A stretch of 42,039 nucleotides of DNA from Candidatus Moranbacteria bacterium RIFOXYA12_FULL_35_19 (GCA_001784805.1 MFSE01000015.1:1-42039), one strand, 5' to 3'; positions 1 through 8,001 are shown, counted from the stretch's first letter. Notes: generated from the sequence alone by a model not told the origin. Translations and numbers: made by a program.

Positions 1-2
1 AT

Positions 3-77
3 TTCGGGGGTCATCTTGCGTTAGAAACCGAAACTCATTTGGGGGGACATTCTGTATTGGAAGAGACTAGGGCTTGA
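3..77 (+). CDS. C-terminal end of an unidentified protein (partial)
   Basis: An open frame enters from the left edge and ends at TGA 75-77, leaving 24 residues with several His and Gly and the end VLEETRA. The tail is too short to name. Its stop overlaps a possible TTG start at 74 (TTGA), the arrangement of a translationally coupled gene pair. It could also be the first part of one gene broken by a frameshift, since the next ORF continues in another frame. The frame is believable because it stays open to the overlap, but there is no other support. Confidence 0.4.
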   Translation, partial: FGGHLALETETHLGGHSVLEETRA

Positions 78-217
78 CAAAGCAGGAATTGGTTGATAAG
101 ATCAACAATGATATTGCCAGTTGGAAAGTACTGCAGGAAGAAAGAAAAATTGAAGATATCGATTTGGCGGAAATAAGTGAAGAAAAAAGCGAGGAAATAA
201 GATACGAAAAAACTTAG
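74..217 (+). CDS. Small hypothetical protein, 47 aa
   Basis: The ORF starts at TTG 74, overlaps the preceding stop and ends at TAG 215-217. The product is charged, probably helical and rich in Glu and Lys, with the acidic stretch DIDLAEISEEKSEE near the end. I see no recognised domain. It lies just before the tuf promoter and so probably ends the upstream transcription unit. The TTG start rests only on the TTGA overlap; the frame may instead be the frameshifted end of the gene before it. Confidence 0.4.
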   Translation: MTKQELVDKINNDIASWKVLQEERKIEDIDLAEISEEKSEEIRYEKT

Positions 218-220
218 GAC

Positions 221-249
221 TTGCCAAAAAAAAGAAAATACTATACAAT
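221..249 (+). promoter_or_regulatory. Probable sigma70-type promoter of the tuf/S10 operon
   Basis: TTGCCA at 221-226 and TACAAT at 244-249 are separated by exactly 17 nt, giving a near-consensus housekeeping promoter. Transcription would start near 256 and leave a leader of about 107 nt before tuf. The leader carries a small hairpin (CCGC-TTTG-GCGG) near 329-340. I see no better promoter before any other gene of the operon. Confidence 0.65.
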
Positions 250-362
250 ACCCAAGTAATAAATTTAAATAATAAAATTCGCGATCAGTTGCGAATCCGG
301 TATTTTATTCCGGAATTATCCGCTTTGGCGGAAAGTGCAAATGTCGCGGTAAAATTAAAACT

Positions 363-1556
363 ATGGCAGCAGAAAAATTTGAGCGAACTAAACCACATGT
401 GAATGTTGGAACAATCGGACATGTCGATCATGGAAAAACCACTTTAACGGCGGCTATTCTTAATGTGCTAAGTTTTCTTGGCAGAGCTAAAGCTAAGGGA
501 GTAGATGAGATTGACAAAGCTCCAGAAGAAAAAGAGCGAGGAATCACTATTGCTACAGCTCACTGTGAATATGAATCAGAAAAAAGACATTATGCTCATG
601 TTGACTGCCCAGGACATGCTGACTATATCAAAAATATGATTACAGGCGCAGCTCAAATGGACGGCGCAATTTTGGTAGTGGCAGCCACTGACGGTCCTAT
701 GCCACAAACTCGAGAACACATTTTGCTGGCTAAACAAGTGGGTGTGCCGGAAATTGTAGTTTTCCTTAATAAAGTTGATATGGTGGATGATCCAGAACTG
801 ATTGATTTGGTGGAAGCGGAAGTGCGAGAACTGTTAACTAAATATGAATTTGATGGAGAAAATGCTAAAATTATCCGTGGGTCAGCCTTAAAAGCACTTG
901 AAGCGAAAACAGCCGAAGAAGAAGGAGCTAAGCCAATTCTTGAACTGATGGTAGCTTTGGATGAAAAAATCCCACAACCCGTAAGAGATGTTGAAAAACC
1001 TTTACTTATGCCGATCGAAGATATTTTCTCAATTGAAGGCCGTGGCACAGTAGTGACAGGAAGAATCGAAAGAGGTATCGTCAATATTAACGATGAAGTA
1101 GAAATTGTTGGAATTCGTCCAACTCAAAAAACTACTGTGACAGGAATTGAAATGTTTAATAAATCATTAGACAGAGGACAAGCGGGAGACAATGCCGGAG
1201 TATTGCTTCGTGGAACGAAAAAAGAGGATGTGGAAAGAGGACAAGTGCTGGCTAAACCAGGTTCAATTACTCCTCACACTGAATTTAATGGGGAAGTTTA
1301 TATTTTAACCAAAGAAGAAGGTGGAAGACACACCCCATTTTTCAAAGGTTATAAACCGCAGTTTTATGTAAGAACAACTGATGTTACAGGAGAAGTGATT
1401 TTACCAGAAGGAACAGAAATGGTTATGCCGGGAGACACAGTTAATTTTGAAGTTAAATTAGGCGCACCGGTTGCAATGGAAGAGGGAATGCGATTTGCTA
1501 TTCGAGAAGGTGGAAAGACTGTTGGTGCTGGAGTGGTGACAAAAATTACTAAATAA
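363..1556 (+). CDS. tuf: Elongation factor Tu
   Basis: EF-Tu is the GTPase that carries aminoacyl-tRNA to the ribosomal A site. The 397-residue protein is full length. GTP-binding motifs are GHVDHGKT at 19-26, DCPGH at 81-85 and NKVD at 136-139, followed by the two beta-barrel domains; the C-terminal region keeps the family pattern ([24 protein letters not shown]). It is first in the long ribosomal-protein operon, 74 nt before rpsJ. The usual str-operon partners rpsL, rpsG and fusA do not lie immediately upstream. The ATG has only an A/T-rich leader and no Shine-Dalgarno sequence. Confidence 0.98.
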   Translation: MAAEKFERTKPHVNVGTIGHVDHGKTTLTAAILNVLSFLGRAKAKGVDEIDKAPEEKERGITIATAHCEYESEKRHYAHVDCPGHADYIKNMITGAAQMDGAILVVAATDGPMPQTREHILLAKQVGVPEIVVFLNKVDMVDDPELIDLVEAEVRELLTKYEFDGENAKIIRGSALKALEAKTAEEEGAKPILELMVALDEKIPQPVRDVEKPLLMPIEDIFSIEGRGTVVTGRIERGIVNINDEVEIVGIRPTQKTTVTGIEMFNKSLDRGQAGDNAGVLLRGTKKEDVERGQVLAKPGSITPHTEFNGEVYILTKEEGGRHTPFFKGYKPQFYVRTTDVTGEVILPEGTEMVMPGDTVNFEVKLGAPVAMEEGMRFAIREGGKTVGAGVVTKITK

Positions 1557-1630
1557 AGTATGCGAAAAGCGTGCTACGAATACGCGCAGGCGAATCATTT
1601 GTAGTTTAGCATCGCGACATTAAAAACTAA

Positions 1631-1957
1631 ATGTTGAAGGTAGAAGAAGAAGTAAAACCAAGAATTAGGATTAAGATCAAGGCGTATGATCATAAGATTA
1701 TTGATCAATCAGCTAAGCTTATTGTGGAAACCGCCCAAAGATCAGGCGCCAGTATTTCTGGACCGGTTCCTTTGCCGACTGAAATAAGGAAATATACTGT
1801 TAACAAATCGACCTTTGTGCATAAAGATGCGCGTGATCAATATGAAATGAGAACGCACAAAAGATTGATTGACATAATGAATCCGACTCCCAAGACGATT
1901 GATAGTCTCACTAATCTTGATTTGCCAGCGGGAGTGGATGTGGAAATTAAAATGTAG
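1631..1957 (+). CDS. rpsJ: 30S ribosomal protein S10 (uS10)
   Basis: S10 is a 30S head protein and also the NusE factor of antitermination. The 108 residues match the family length. [18 protein letters not shown] at the N-terminus and the loop ISGPVPLPT with the following [19 protein letters not shown] are diagnostic. It is the first ribosomal-protein gene after tuf. The spacer before it contains short GCG-rich inverted repeats but no clear terminator. Its product ends just before the first TACGAA-type palindrome. No Shine-Dalgarno is seen before the ATG. Confidence 0.97.
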   Translation: MLKVEEEVKPRIRIKIKAYDHKIIDQSAKLIVETAQRSGASISGPVPLPTEIRKYTVNKSTFVHKDARDQYEMRTHKRLIDIMNPTPKTIDSLTNLDLPAGVDVEIKM

Positions 1958-1960
1958 TTT

Positions 1961-2066
1961 TTACGAAATACGAAAATAATACGAAATACGAAAGTACGAA
2001 AATTAAAATTAAATACGAAAATATATCTAAAACTATTTCGTATTTCGCTAATTTCGTAGTTCGTAA
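1961..2066. repeat. TACGAA-family palindromic spacer, copy 1 (rpsJ-rplC)
   Basis: The left arm is built from repeated (T)ACGAAATACGAAA units and the right arm from the complementary TTTCGTATTTCG and TTCGTAGTTCGTAA. Together they could form one imperfect hairpin of about 106 nt. Copies at 8311, 10800 and 14035 are close relatives and share the core AAATACGAAAATATA. Confidence 0.85.
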
Positions 2067-2081
2067 ATATCTAGTTAAAGT

Positions 2082-2186
2082 CCAGCCAAGTCAAATATCG
2101 AGTTTTGGTCGGATACTCAACTAGCCAAGAAAGAAATTTCTATAAACTCGAAAGGGTTTTGGCTGGTAATTGACCAGCTTTTATTT
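2082..2186 (+). promoter_or_regulatory. Putative structured leader/attenuator before rplC
   Basis: CCAGCCAA at 2082-2089 is complementary to TTGGCTGG at 2159-2166, and inside it CGAGTTT 2099-2105 pairs with AAACTCG 2144-2150. The 3' strand of the outer stem overlaps a second hairpin, GCTGGT 2162-2167 with ACCAGC 2173-2178, followed by TTTTATTTATTTT. The long stem and the terminator-like hairpin are therefore mutually exclusive, which is the layout of a transcription attenuator 14 nt before rplC. No known riboswitch or ribosomal-protein leader family was recognised. Confidence 0.5.
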
Positions 2187-2199
2187 ATTTTAGATAACT

Positions 2200-2760
2200 A
2201 TGGCAAAATTTATACTCGGAAAAAAAATAGGAATGACGACGATTTATAATGAAGACGGCGCACAGAATGTGACGCTGGTTGAATGTGCTTCAAAAGTGAG
2301 TCTGATTAAAAACAAAGAAAAGGATGGTTATTCTGCGGTTCAGTTGGAAATTCAAAAAACTAAGAATAAAAAATTTAAAAAAGAATTCCGAGTGGAAGAA
2401 AATAAATTGGAAAAAGAGGCCCAATTAGATGTTTCTGTTTTTGAAATCGGGGATAAGGTAAAAGTAAGCGGGATTGCTAAAGCGAAAGGTTTCCAAGGGG
2501 TAGTCAAAAGACATGGTTTCAAAGGATCTCCTAAAACTCATGGACACAAACATGATCTTCGCGCTCCTGGTTCAATCGGTTCTGGTTTTCCGGAACATGT
2601 TACTAAGGGCAAAAGAATGGCGGGAAGAATGGGAGGAAAAAGATCAACCAGTAAGAATATCAAGATTGTTTTTATAGATAAAGAAAAAAATATTTTAGGA
2701 CTTAAAGGTTCTGTCCCTGGAGTAGCTGGGCGAGTCGTGGAGATAGCGAGTATTAAATAA
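2200..2760 (+). CDS. rplC: 50S ribosomal protein L3 (uL3)
   Basis: L3 is an early-assembly 23S rRNA-binding protein near the peptidyl-transferase centre. The start FILGKKIGMTTIYNEDG and the central loop (GFQGVVKRHGF, then GSIGSGFPEHVTKGKRMAGRMGG) are diagnostic. At 186 residues it is somewhat shorter than the usual 205-210. It follows a possible attenuator, so expression from here on may be controlled separately from tuf-rpsJ. The next spacer is another TACGAA palindrome. Confidence 0.97.
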   Translation: MAKFILGKKIGMTTIYNEDGAQNVTLVECASKVSLIKNKEKDGYSAVQLEIQKTKNKKFKKEFRVEENKLEKEAQLDVSVFEIGDKVKVSGIAKAKGFQGVVKRHGFKGSPKTHGHKHDLRAPGSIGSGFPEHVTKGKRMAGRMGGKRSTSKNIKIVFIDKEKNILGLKGSVPGVAGRVVEIASIK

Positions 2761-2763
2761 TCC

Positions 2764-2872
2764 TTACGAATTACGAATTGGTACGAATGTACGAATCACA
2801 AATAATTAAATAAAAAATAAAAATTATTTTTTAATTCACATTAGTACATTCGTAAAAATTCGTAATTCGTAA
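2764..2872. repeat. TACGAA-family palindromic spacer, copy 2 (rplC-rplD)
   Basis: TTACGAATTACGAAT and TACGAATGTACGAAT units on the left are matched by TACATTCGTAAAAATTCG and TAATTCGTAA on the right. The right edge runs into AGAGGAAA, which acts as the rplD ribosome-binding site. It belongs to the same sub-type as the copy at 7403. Confidence 0.85.
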
Positions 2873-2882
2873 GAGGAAATTT

Positions 2883-3512
2883 ATGAAGATTCCTGTTTAT
2901 AATATAGAAGGTAAAGAAGTTGAAAAAATGGAAGTTTCCGAAAGTGTTTTTGGTGTGAAAAAGAATGATGATCTTATTCATCAAGTGATGGTAGCGATTG
3001 AAGCGAATGGAAGACAAGTTTTAGCTCATACGAAAAATAGAGGAGAAAGAGCCGGTTCTGGTATAAAACCATGGCGACAAAAAGGTACTGGACGAGCGCG
3101 AGTTGGATCAGTTCGAAATCCGGCTTGGCGAAAGGGAGGCGTTGCTTTTGGTCCGAGAAAGGATCGAAATTTTTCCAAAAAGATAAATAAAAAAATGAAT
3201 TCCAAAGCGATCCTGATGGTTTTGAGCGCTAAATTGAAGGATGAAGAGCTGATAATTTTGGACAAGCTTAATTTAGCTGTTAAAAAAACCAAAGCTATGG
3301 CAGAAGTTTTAAAAAATTTAAAAATAAACAAGAAAACATTAGTAGCTTTTTGTGAAGCAGAAAAAGATTTGAGAATTACCAGTCGAAACATCAAAAAAGT
3401 GGAAAATATTATGGTTGGGCAGTTGAATGTGGCGGATATGCTTAAAAATAAATTTTTATTATTGACAAAAGAGTCTATAGCTTATTTGGAAGGAAAATAT
3501 AATAAACAGTAG
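2883..3512 (+). CDS. rplD: 50S ribosomal protein L4 (uL4)
   Basis: L4 binds domain I of 23S rRNA and lines the exit tunnel; in many bacteria it also represses its own operon. The 209 residues include the signature RAGSGIKPWRQKGTGRARVGS near residue 56, whose loop reaches the tunnel. AGAGGAAATTT before the ATG is one of the few plausible Shine-Dalgarno sequences in the operon. rplW follows 20 nt later with no palindrome between, so rplD, rplW and rplB form a tight block. L4 autoregulation is known elsewhere; it is not shown here. Confidence 0.97.
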   Translation: MKIPVYNIEGKEVEKMEVSESVFGVKKNDDLIHQVMVAIEANGRQVLAHTKNRGERAGSGIKPWRQKGTGRARVGSVRNPAWRKGGVAFGPRKDRNFSKKINKKMNSKAILMVLSAKLKDEELIILDKLNLAVKKTKAMAEVLKNLKINKKTLVAFCEAEKDLRITSRNIKKVENIMVGQLNVADMLKNKFLLLTKESIAYLEGKYNKQ

Positions 3513-3532
3513 CGATAGGAATAATTACAAAT

Positions 3533-3823
3533 ATGAATATGAATAAAGAAAATATATTGATTGAGCCTTGGATAACTGAAGCAGCGACTGCTTCGGCAGA
3601 GTTGAATAAATATATTTTTAAAGTGAATAAAAAAGCAGATAAAAAGCAAATCAAAAAAGCGATTGAAGAATTATACAAAGTAACCGTGCTGGGAGTCAGA
3701 ACAATCAATATTCCTGGAAAAAAAAGAACCAGAGGCCGGATAGTGGGAGTTAAATCAGGATTTAAAAAAGCGATAATTAAGATAAAAGAAGGGGAGAGTA
3801 TTGATGTGTTTAGCAGTAAATAG
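3533..3823 (+). CDS. rplW: 50S ribosomal protein L23 (uL23)
   Basis: L23 sits at the tunnel exit and docks trigger factor and SRP. The 96-residue protein has the family pattern: a start region with a TEAAT-like segment, then KYIFKVNKKADKKQIKKAIE and VTVLGVRTINIPGKKRTRGR. Two ATG codons lie close together (3533 and 3539); the first is used here. It sits 20 nt after rplD and 9 nt before rplB, consistent with tight coupling. No inserts or broken motifs are visible. Confidence 0.95.
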   Translation: MNMNKENILIEPWITEAATASAELNKYIFKVNKKADKKQIKKAIEELYKVTVLGVRTINIPGKKRTRGRIVGVKSGFKKAIIKIKEGESIDVFSSK

Positions 3824-3832
3824 TAAAATATT

Positions 3833-4663
3833 ATGGCTATAAAAATATACAAAAGAAATACGGCGGCGAGAAGAAATATGTCGATAGTAAAGTCGTCGAT
3901 GATTTCTACTCAAAAACCACAAAAATCACTTTTGGCGAAAAGAATTAGACGCGCCGGCCGATCACTCGGAAAGATTTCAGTGCGCCATCAAGGTGGAGGG
4001 GCCAAACAAAGATATCGAATGATTGATTTCAAGCAGGATAAAATTGGTATTTGGGGGCGAGTGGCTTCAATTGAAAGAGATCCAGTACGAAGCGCTTTTA
4101 TCGCCCTGATAAATTATTCAGATGGGGAAAAAAGATATATACTAGCTGTTCAAGATTTGAAAGTAGATCAGCAAGTAATTTCCAAAGAAGATGCGCCAAT
4201 AAAAATTGGTAATCGAGCAAAAGTAAAAAATATTCCTATCGGAACAATTATCTGTAATGTAGAACTTTTTCCTGGTAAGGGCGGGCAAGCGATAAGAAGC
4301 GCTGGATCAGGCGCGACTCTCACAGCCGTAGATGAAAAAAATGCGCAAATAAAAATGCCTTCTGGAGAAATTCGCTTGATAAGCAATGAAGGCTATGCTA
4401 CTATCGGACAAGTGAGTAATTTTGAACATAACTCGATTACAGTAGGAAAAGCTGGCAGAAAAAGACATATGGGAGTTCGTCCAGGAGTGCGTGGATCAGC
4501 GATGAATCCAGTTGATCATCCACACGGTGGAGGCGAAGGCCGACAAGGAATTGGACTTAAACATCCAAAAACTCCTTGGGGCAAGCCAGCACTTGGAAAG
4601 AAAACTAGAAAAAGAAAAAAATATAGCAATAAGTTTATAATTAAAAGACGATCGAAACGCTAA
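3833..4663 (+). CDS. rplB: 50S ribosomal protein L2 (uL2)
   Basis: L2 is needed for subunit joining and peptidyl-transferase activity. The 276 residues carry the usual RNA-binding core (GRSLGKISVRHQGGGAKQRYR and NIPIGTIICNVELFPGKGGQ) and the invariant C-terminal loop MNPVDHPHGGGEGRQGIG with its essential His. The basic tail KKTRKRKKYSNKFIIKRRSKR ends the protein. It starts 9 nt after rplW and is followed by the first GCGAATG-type palindrome. Confidence 0.98.
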   Translation: MAIKIYKRNTAARRNMSIVKSSMISTQKPQKSLLAKRIRRAGRSLGKISVRHQGGGAKQRYRMIDFKQDKIGIWGRVASIERDPVRSAFIALINYSDGEKRYILAVQDLKVDQQVISKEDAPIKIGNRAKVKNIPIGTIICNVELFPGKGGQAIRSAGSGATLTAVDEKNAQIKMPSGEIRLISNEGYATIGQVSNFEHNSITVGKAGRKRHMGVRPGVRGSAMNPVDHPHGGGEGRQGIGLKHPKTPWGKPALGKKTRKRKKYSNKFIIKRRSKR

Positions 4664-4731
4664 TATATCGCGAATGTTAAAACAAATTTATTCGAATGTA
4701 TTTGTATAAACATTAGCGACAATTTGAATTC
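4664..4731. repeat. GCGAATG-family palindromic spacer, copy 1 (rplB-rpsS)
   Basis: CGCGAATGTTAA on the left faces TAAACATTAGCG on the right, around ATTTATTCGAATG. The 3' edge ACATTAGCGACAATTTGAATT runs straight into the rpsS ATG. Copies with the same 3' edge precede rpsC (5653), rplP (6376) and adk (13318). Confidence 0.8.
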
Positions 4732-5073
4732 ATGACAAGAAGTCTCAAAAAAGGTCTTTATATCGATGAAAGACTGATAAAGAAAATTAAAAATAAAAAG
4801 CCGGGCGATCGAACTCCAATTAAAACTTGGTCTCGCGCCTCGGTAATTTCTCCGGAAATGATCGGTTTTAATTTTAATGTGCATAACGGAAAAGATTTTA
4901 TCCAAGTTCTTATATCAGAGGAAATGGTTGGTCATAGATTGGGAGAATTTTCGCCGACAAAGAAATTTACTCGCCATGGAGGAAAGATGCAAAAAGAAAT
5001 GGAAACAGTAGCTAAACAGAAAGAACTGGACGCGGCTAAAGCAGTTAAAAGTGCGGAACCAGCTAAAAAATAA
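4732..5073 (+). CDS. rpsS: 30S ribosomal protein S19 (uS19)
   Basis: S19 lies in the 30S head and contacts A-site tRNA and 50S bridges. [18 protein letters not shown], then [19 protein letters not shown] and [19 protein letters not shown], identify it. At 113 residues it is about 20 longer than the usual 92; the extra part is a charged C-terminal tail rich in Lys, Glu and Ala ending SAEPAKK. It starts directly at the edge of a GCGAATG palindrome without a Shine-Dalgarno. rplV follows after 24 nt. Confidence 0.97.
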   Translation: MTRSLKKGLYIDERLIKKIKNKKPGDRTPIKTWSRASVISPEMIGFNFNVHNGKDFIQVLISEEMVGHRLGEFSPTKKFTRHGGKMQKEMETVAKQKELDAAKAVKSAEPAKK

Positions 5074-5097
5074 TAATACGAAGTAAAATTAGAATAT

Positions 5098-5652
5098 ATG
5101 AAAGTTAACGCTAAACTAAAAAATTTAAGGGTTGCTCCGAGAAAATCAAAAATCGTAGCTGATTTGATCAAAGGCTTGGATGTTTTGGATGCGCTGGATC
5201 AACTCGAAATTCATATTAAAAGGACTAGTCCGCATGTAAAAAAACTGCTTTTGAGCGCGATTGCTAATGCGGAAAATAATTTTGGTTTGGATAAAAATAA
5301 TCTGTACGTCTGCGAAGCAAAAATCGGTGCCGGTCCAACACTCAAAAGATGGATGCCAAAAGCATTCGGAAGAGCGGGAGAAATTCTAAAAAGAACTTCG
5401 AACATAGAAATTATTTTGGAAGAAAGAGTGGAAGGAAAAAACAGAAAATCAAAAGAGGAAATGGAAGCGGAATTTAAGAAAAGAGAAAAAGAAAAGGAAA
5501 AGGCACAGAAAGACGCAGAAATAAAACAGAATGACACAGAAAAAAAGACTGGAGAAAAAATAGAAGAAAATAAAAAAGAAGAAGATAAAAAGAAAAAAGA
5601 AGTTCCGAAAAAAGGCTGGGCGAAAAAAATATTCCAAAGAAAATCAATGTAG
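5098..5652 (+). CDS. rplV: 50S ribosomal protein L22 (uL22) with long charged tail
   Basis: L22 spans the large subunit and its beta-hairpin lines the exit tunnel. Residues 1-115 are a complete L22 (RVAPRKSKIVADLIKG, then AGPTLKRWMPKAFGRAGEI and the strand SNIEIIL). The remaining 65-70 residues form a Lys/Glu-rich, probably helical or disordered tail ending in GWAKKIFQRKSM, so the protein is 184 residues instead of about 110. The tail is coded in the same frame without a break. Such tails occur in some other bacterial L22 proteins; its role is unknown. Confidence 0.96.
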   Translation: MKVNAKLKNLRVAPRKSKIVADLIKGLDVLDALDQLEIHIKRTSPHVKKLLLSAIANAENNFGLDKNNLYVCEAKIGAGPTLKRWMPKAFGRAGEILKRTSNIEIILEERVEGKNRKSKEEMEAEFKKREKEKEKAQKDAEIKQNDTEKKTGEKIEENKKEEDKKKKEVPKKGWAKKIFQRKSM

Positions 5653-5727
5653 AAATACTAATATTTGCGAATAGTAAAACGAATTTATTCGAATACATTA
5701 GTTAAACATTAGCGACAATTAGAATTT
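5653..5727. repeat. GCGAATG-family palindromic spacer, copy 2 (rplV-rpsC)
   Basis: Left arm ACTAATATTTGCGAATAG, centre ACGAATTTATTCGAAT, right arm TTAAACATTAGCGACAATTAG. It is the same element as at 4664 with several substitutions. Confidence 0.8.
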
Positions 5728-6375
5728 ATGGGACATAAAATCAATCCAATTGGATTTCGAATGGGAATTACTCAAGACTGGAAATCCAAATGGTTTAGCA
5801 AAAAAGAATATAAAGGAAATCTCAAGCAAGATATTGAGATTAGAAGTGGTGTTTCCAAAAAATGGAAGGCGGCTTTTATCTCCGAAGTGGAAATTGAAAG
5901 ATCAGCCAAGATGATCAGAGTTATCATTAAAACTGCTCGACCAGGAGTGCTTATCGGAAGAGGCGGAAGCGGAATTGAAGATATTAAAAATTATATTCAG
6001 AAAGAATTTTTCAAAAATAATAAGAAAATGAATTTGAAAGTAGATATTTTAGAAGTTAAGAATATGGAAGAGAGCGCTGCGATTATGGCGCAAAATATTG
6101 CCGATCAATTAGAAAAAAGATTGCCTTTTCGAAAATCAATGAAATCAGCGTTGGAACAGATTATGAAAAATAAAAGTATTAAGGGAGTAAAAATTGAAAT
6201 GTCTGGACGATTAGGTGGAGCGGAAATGAGTCGCAGAGAGTGGGCGGCTAAAGGAACACTGCCACTGCACACCATGCGAGCGGATATAGATTTTGCCAGA
6301 GCGACCGCTTATACAACTTATGGAACACTAGGTGTGAAAGTTTGGTTGTATAAAGGAGAAGTATTTGAACGCTAA
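5728..6375 (+). CDS. rpsC: 30S ribosomal protein S3 (uS3)
   Basis: S3 forms part of the mRNA entry channel and the helicase site. MGHKINPIGFRMGITQDWKS opens the protein. The KH domain has the loop IGRGGSGIEDI around residues 76-86, and the C-terminal domain shows GAEMSRREWAAKGTLPLHT and the DIDFARATAYTTYGTLGVKVW strand. The 215 residues match the family. It is bracketed by GCGAATG palindromes on both sides. Confidence 0.98.
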   Translation: MGHKINPIGFRMGITQDWKSKWFSKKEYKGNLKQDIEIRSGVSKKWKAAFISEVEIERSAKMIRVIIKTARPGVLIGRGGSGIEDIKNYIQKEFFKNNKKMNLKVDILEVKNMEESAAIMAQNIADQLEKRLPFRKSMKSALEQIMKNKSIKGVKIEMSGRLGGAEMSRREWAAKGTLPLHTMRADIDFARATAYTTYGTLGVKVWLYKGEVFER

Positions 6376-6455
6376 TATTCGCGAATGGTAAAACGAATGA
6401 ATGCGAATAATTAATTCGAATACATTAGTATAAACATTAGCGACAATTTGAATTT
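6376..6455. repeat. GCGAATG-family palindromic spacer, copy 3 (rpsC-rplP)
   Basis: The spacer has the same layout, with an extra ACGAATGAATGCGAATAAT unit in the left half, as in the copy at 13318. The right half TACATTAGTATAAACATTAG then GCGACAATTTGAATTT leads straight into the rplP ATG. Confidence 0.8.
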
Positions 6456-6866
6456 ATGTTGATGCCAAAGAAAGTAAAACATAGAAAGATCCAGCGCGGA
6501 GGGAAAATCTGCGGAACGGCTCATCGTGGTAATGAGATTAGTTTTGGTAGTTTTGGTTTGAAATCATTAGGCGCTAGTCTAGTTTCTGCTCGTCAAATAG
6601 AATCAGCACGGCGTGCGATGACTAGACATATTCAACGCGGAGGAAAAATATGGATTAGAATTTTCCCAGATAAACCAATGACTAAAAAGGGTGATGAAAC
6701 TCCGATGGGAAAAGGAAAAGGAGCAGTAGATCATTTTGTGGCAGTGGTAAAGCCAGGAACGATTTTATTTGAAATGGATGGAATAAAGAGAGAGGTTGCC
6801 AAAGAAGCGCTAAGCTTGGCAGCTTATAAATTAAATGTTAAGACTAAATTTGTTGAAAAAGAATAG
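6456..6866 (+). CDS. rplP: 50S ribosomal protein L16 (uL16)
   Basis: L16 binds near the A site and organises 23S rRNA domain [21 protein letters not shown] is the usual start, which supports 6456 over the second ATG at 6462. [36 protein letters not shown] and [22 protein letters not shown] are conserved. The 136 residues are standard. Confidence 0.97.
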   Translation: MLMPKKVKHRKIQRGGKICGTAHRGNEISFGSFGLKSLGASLVSARQIESARRAMTRHIQRGGKIWIRIFPDKPMTKKGDETPMGKGKGAVDHFVAVVKPGTILFEMDGIKREVAKEALSLAAYKLNVKTKFVEKE

Positions 6867-6871
6867 CAATC

Positions 6872-6951
6872 TTTACTAATTACGAATCAATTACGAATAT
6901 ACTAATAAAATTCGTAATTCGTATATTAGTAAATAATTAGTAATTCGTAAA
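6872..6951. repeat. TACGAA-family palindromic spacer, copy 3 (rplP-rpmC)
   Basis: TTTACTAATTACGAATCAA and ACGAATATACTAAT on the left are complementary to ATTCGTATATTAGT and TTAGTAATTCGTAAAG on the right. It is an 80-nt variant containing ACTAAT words, related to the copy at 11964. Confidence 0.8.
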
Positions 6952-6959
6952 GAATAATC

Positions 6960-7160
6960 ATGAAAATTAAGGAACTTAGAGAAAAAAATATTGAAGAACT
7001 CCAAAAAATGATTTTGGAAAAACAGGAAAAAATCCGAAAATTCAGATTTGATATTGCAACAAAACAAGTAAAAAATACTCGAGAAATTAGAAGTGAAAAA
7101 AAGGATATCGCACGTATATTGACCTTAATTAATGAAAAAAATAAAGAAAATGGAAAATAA
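6960..7160 (+). CDS. rpmC: 50S ribosomal protein L29 (uL29)
   Basis: L29 is a small helical-hairpin protein at the tunnel exit. The 66 residues begin MKIKELREKNIEELQKMI and continue with KFRFDIATKQVKNTREIR and an ARI(L)TLINEK segment, which is the standard pattern. Its 3' end overlaps the next ORF by up to 29 nt, so it is probably translationally coupled to rpsQ. The ORF is short, but its position between rplP and rpsQ is the conserved one. Confidence 0.94.
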   Translation: MKIKELREKNIEELQKMILEKQEKIRKFRFDIATKQVKNTREIRSEKKDIARILTLINEKNKENGK

Positions 7161-7398
7161 TTCAAATAACAATAAAATATTAGCGAAAAAGAAAGGACGA
7201 GTCGTGAGTGATAAGGGTAATAAAACTGCTATTGTCGCTGTGGAAATGTTTAAAACTCATAAAAAATATCAGAAAAAATATAAATCAACCAAGCGCTATA
7301 AAATTCATGACGAAGAGAATAAATGTAAAATCGGAGATATGGTAGAAATAATTGCTTGCCGACCGATGAGTAAGGATAAGAAATATAAAGTAATTTAA
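7132..7398 (+). CDS. rpsQ: 30S ribosomal protein S17 (uS17)
   Basis: S17 is an OB-fold protein that binds 16S rRNA early in assembly. The core GRVVSDKGNKTAIVAVEMFK, then KKYKSTKRYKIHDEENKCKIGDMVEI and CRPMSKDKKYKV, is clear. The first ATG at 7132 overlaps rpmC by 29 nt; the in-frame ATG at 7150 overlaps by 11 nt and gives a length nearer the norm. Neither has a Shine-Dalgarno, so the start is uncertain. A palindrome follows. Confidence 0.94.
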   Translation: MKKIKKMENNSNNNKILAKKKGRVVSDKGNKTAIVAVEMFKTHKKYQKKYKSTKRYKIHDEENKCKIGDMVEIIACRPMSKDKKYKVI

Positions 7399-7402
7399 AT
7401 TC

Positions 7403-7510
7403 TTACGAATTACGAATCAGTACGAATGTACGAAATACGAATAATTTAATAAAATAGTAGCAAATTATTTAGTCCACATTAGTACATTCGTAAAAGTTCG
7501 TAATTCGTAA
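7403..7510. repeat. TACGAA-family palindromic spacer, copy 4 (rpsQ-rplN)
   Basis: TTACGAATTACGAATCAG, then TACGAATGTACGAAATACG, face TTAGTACATTCGTAAAAG and TTCGTAATTCGTAA. It is a close relative of the copy at 2764, including the ...CACATTAGTACATTCG right half. Confidence 0.85.
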
Positions 7511-7520
7511 GGAAAAAACC

Positions 7521-7886
7521 ATGATACAAGCAGAAACAAAATTGAAAGTCGCAGATAATTCTGGAGCAAAGATAATTGAATGCTTCAAGGTTTTAGGCGG
7601 GACCAGAAGACGCTTCGCTAGAATCGGAGACATTGTTGTTGCTTCAGTAAAATCAGCAGAACCGCGAGGAATGGTAAAAAAGGGAGAAAAAGTAAGAGCG
7701 GTAATTGTAAGACAAAGAAAAGAATTGCGTCGAAGGGATGGATCCTATATTAGATTTGATGAAAATGCAGCTGTGATTTTAGACGGTAAAGAACCTAAGG
7801 GAACAAGAATTTTCGGGCCAATTGCCAGAGAAATAAGAGATAAAGGTTATAGCAAGATAATTTCACTGGCGCCAGAAGTTTTGTAG
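7521..7886 (+). CDS. rplN: 50S ribosomal protein L14 (uL14)
   Basis: L14 takes part in intersubunit bridges. [20 protein letters not shown] is nearly invariant, and [37 protein letters not shown] and [14 protein letters not shown] follow in order. The 121 residues are standard. GGAAAAAACC before the ATG contains a weak purine-rich site. No anomalies are seen. Confidence 0.98.
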   Translation: MIQAETKLKVADNSGAKIIECFKVLGGTRRRFARIGDIVVASVKSAEPRGMVKKGEKVRAVIVRQRKELRRRDGSYIRFDENAAVILDGKEPKGTRIFGPIAREIRDKGYSKIISLAPEVL

Positions 7887-7888
7887 TT

Positions 7889-7992
7889 TTACGAAATACG
7901 AAATTAACGAAATACGAAAGTGCGAAAATAAAAATAATACGCAAAATATATTGAACAATTTTTTCGTATTTAGATTATTTCGTAGCTCGTAA
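7889..7992. repeat. TACGAA-family palindromic spacer, copy 5 (rplN-rplX)
   Basis: It is a near-duplicate of the copy before rplO. Positions 7889-8004 and 11413-11528 differ at only three of 116 bases, and the identity includes ATGAAATTTATG at the start of both downstream genes. Left arm TTACGAAATACGAAATTAA; right arm ATTATTTCGTAGCTCGTAA. Confidence 0.9.
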
Positions 7993-8001
7993 ATGAAATT
8001 T

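Noticed and set aside
653-1084. Minus-strand ORF of 143 codons inside tuf
   Set aside because: It is antisense to EF-Tu and Ser/Thr/Ile-rich without motifs.
1557-1630. tRNA gene between tuf and rpsJ
   Set aside because: The GCG-rich inverted repeats do not form a cloverleaf and there is no T-loop or CCA end.
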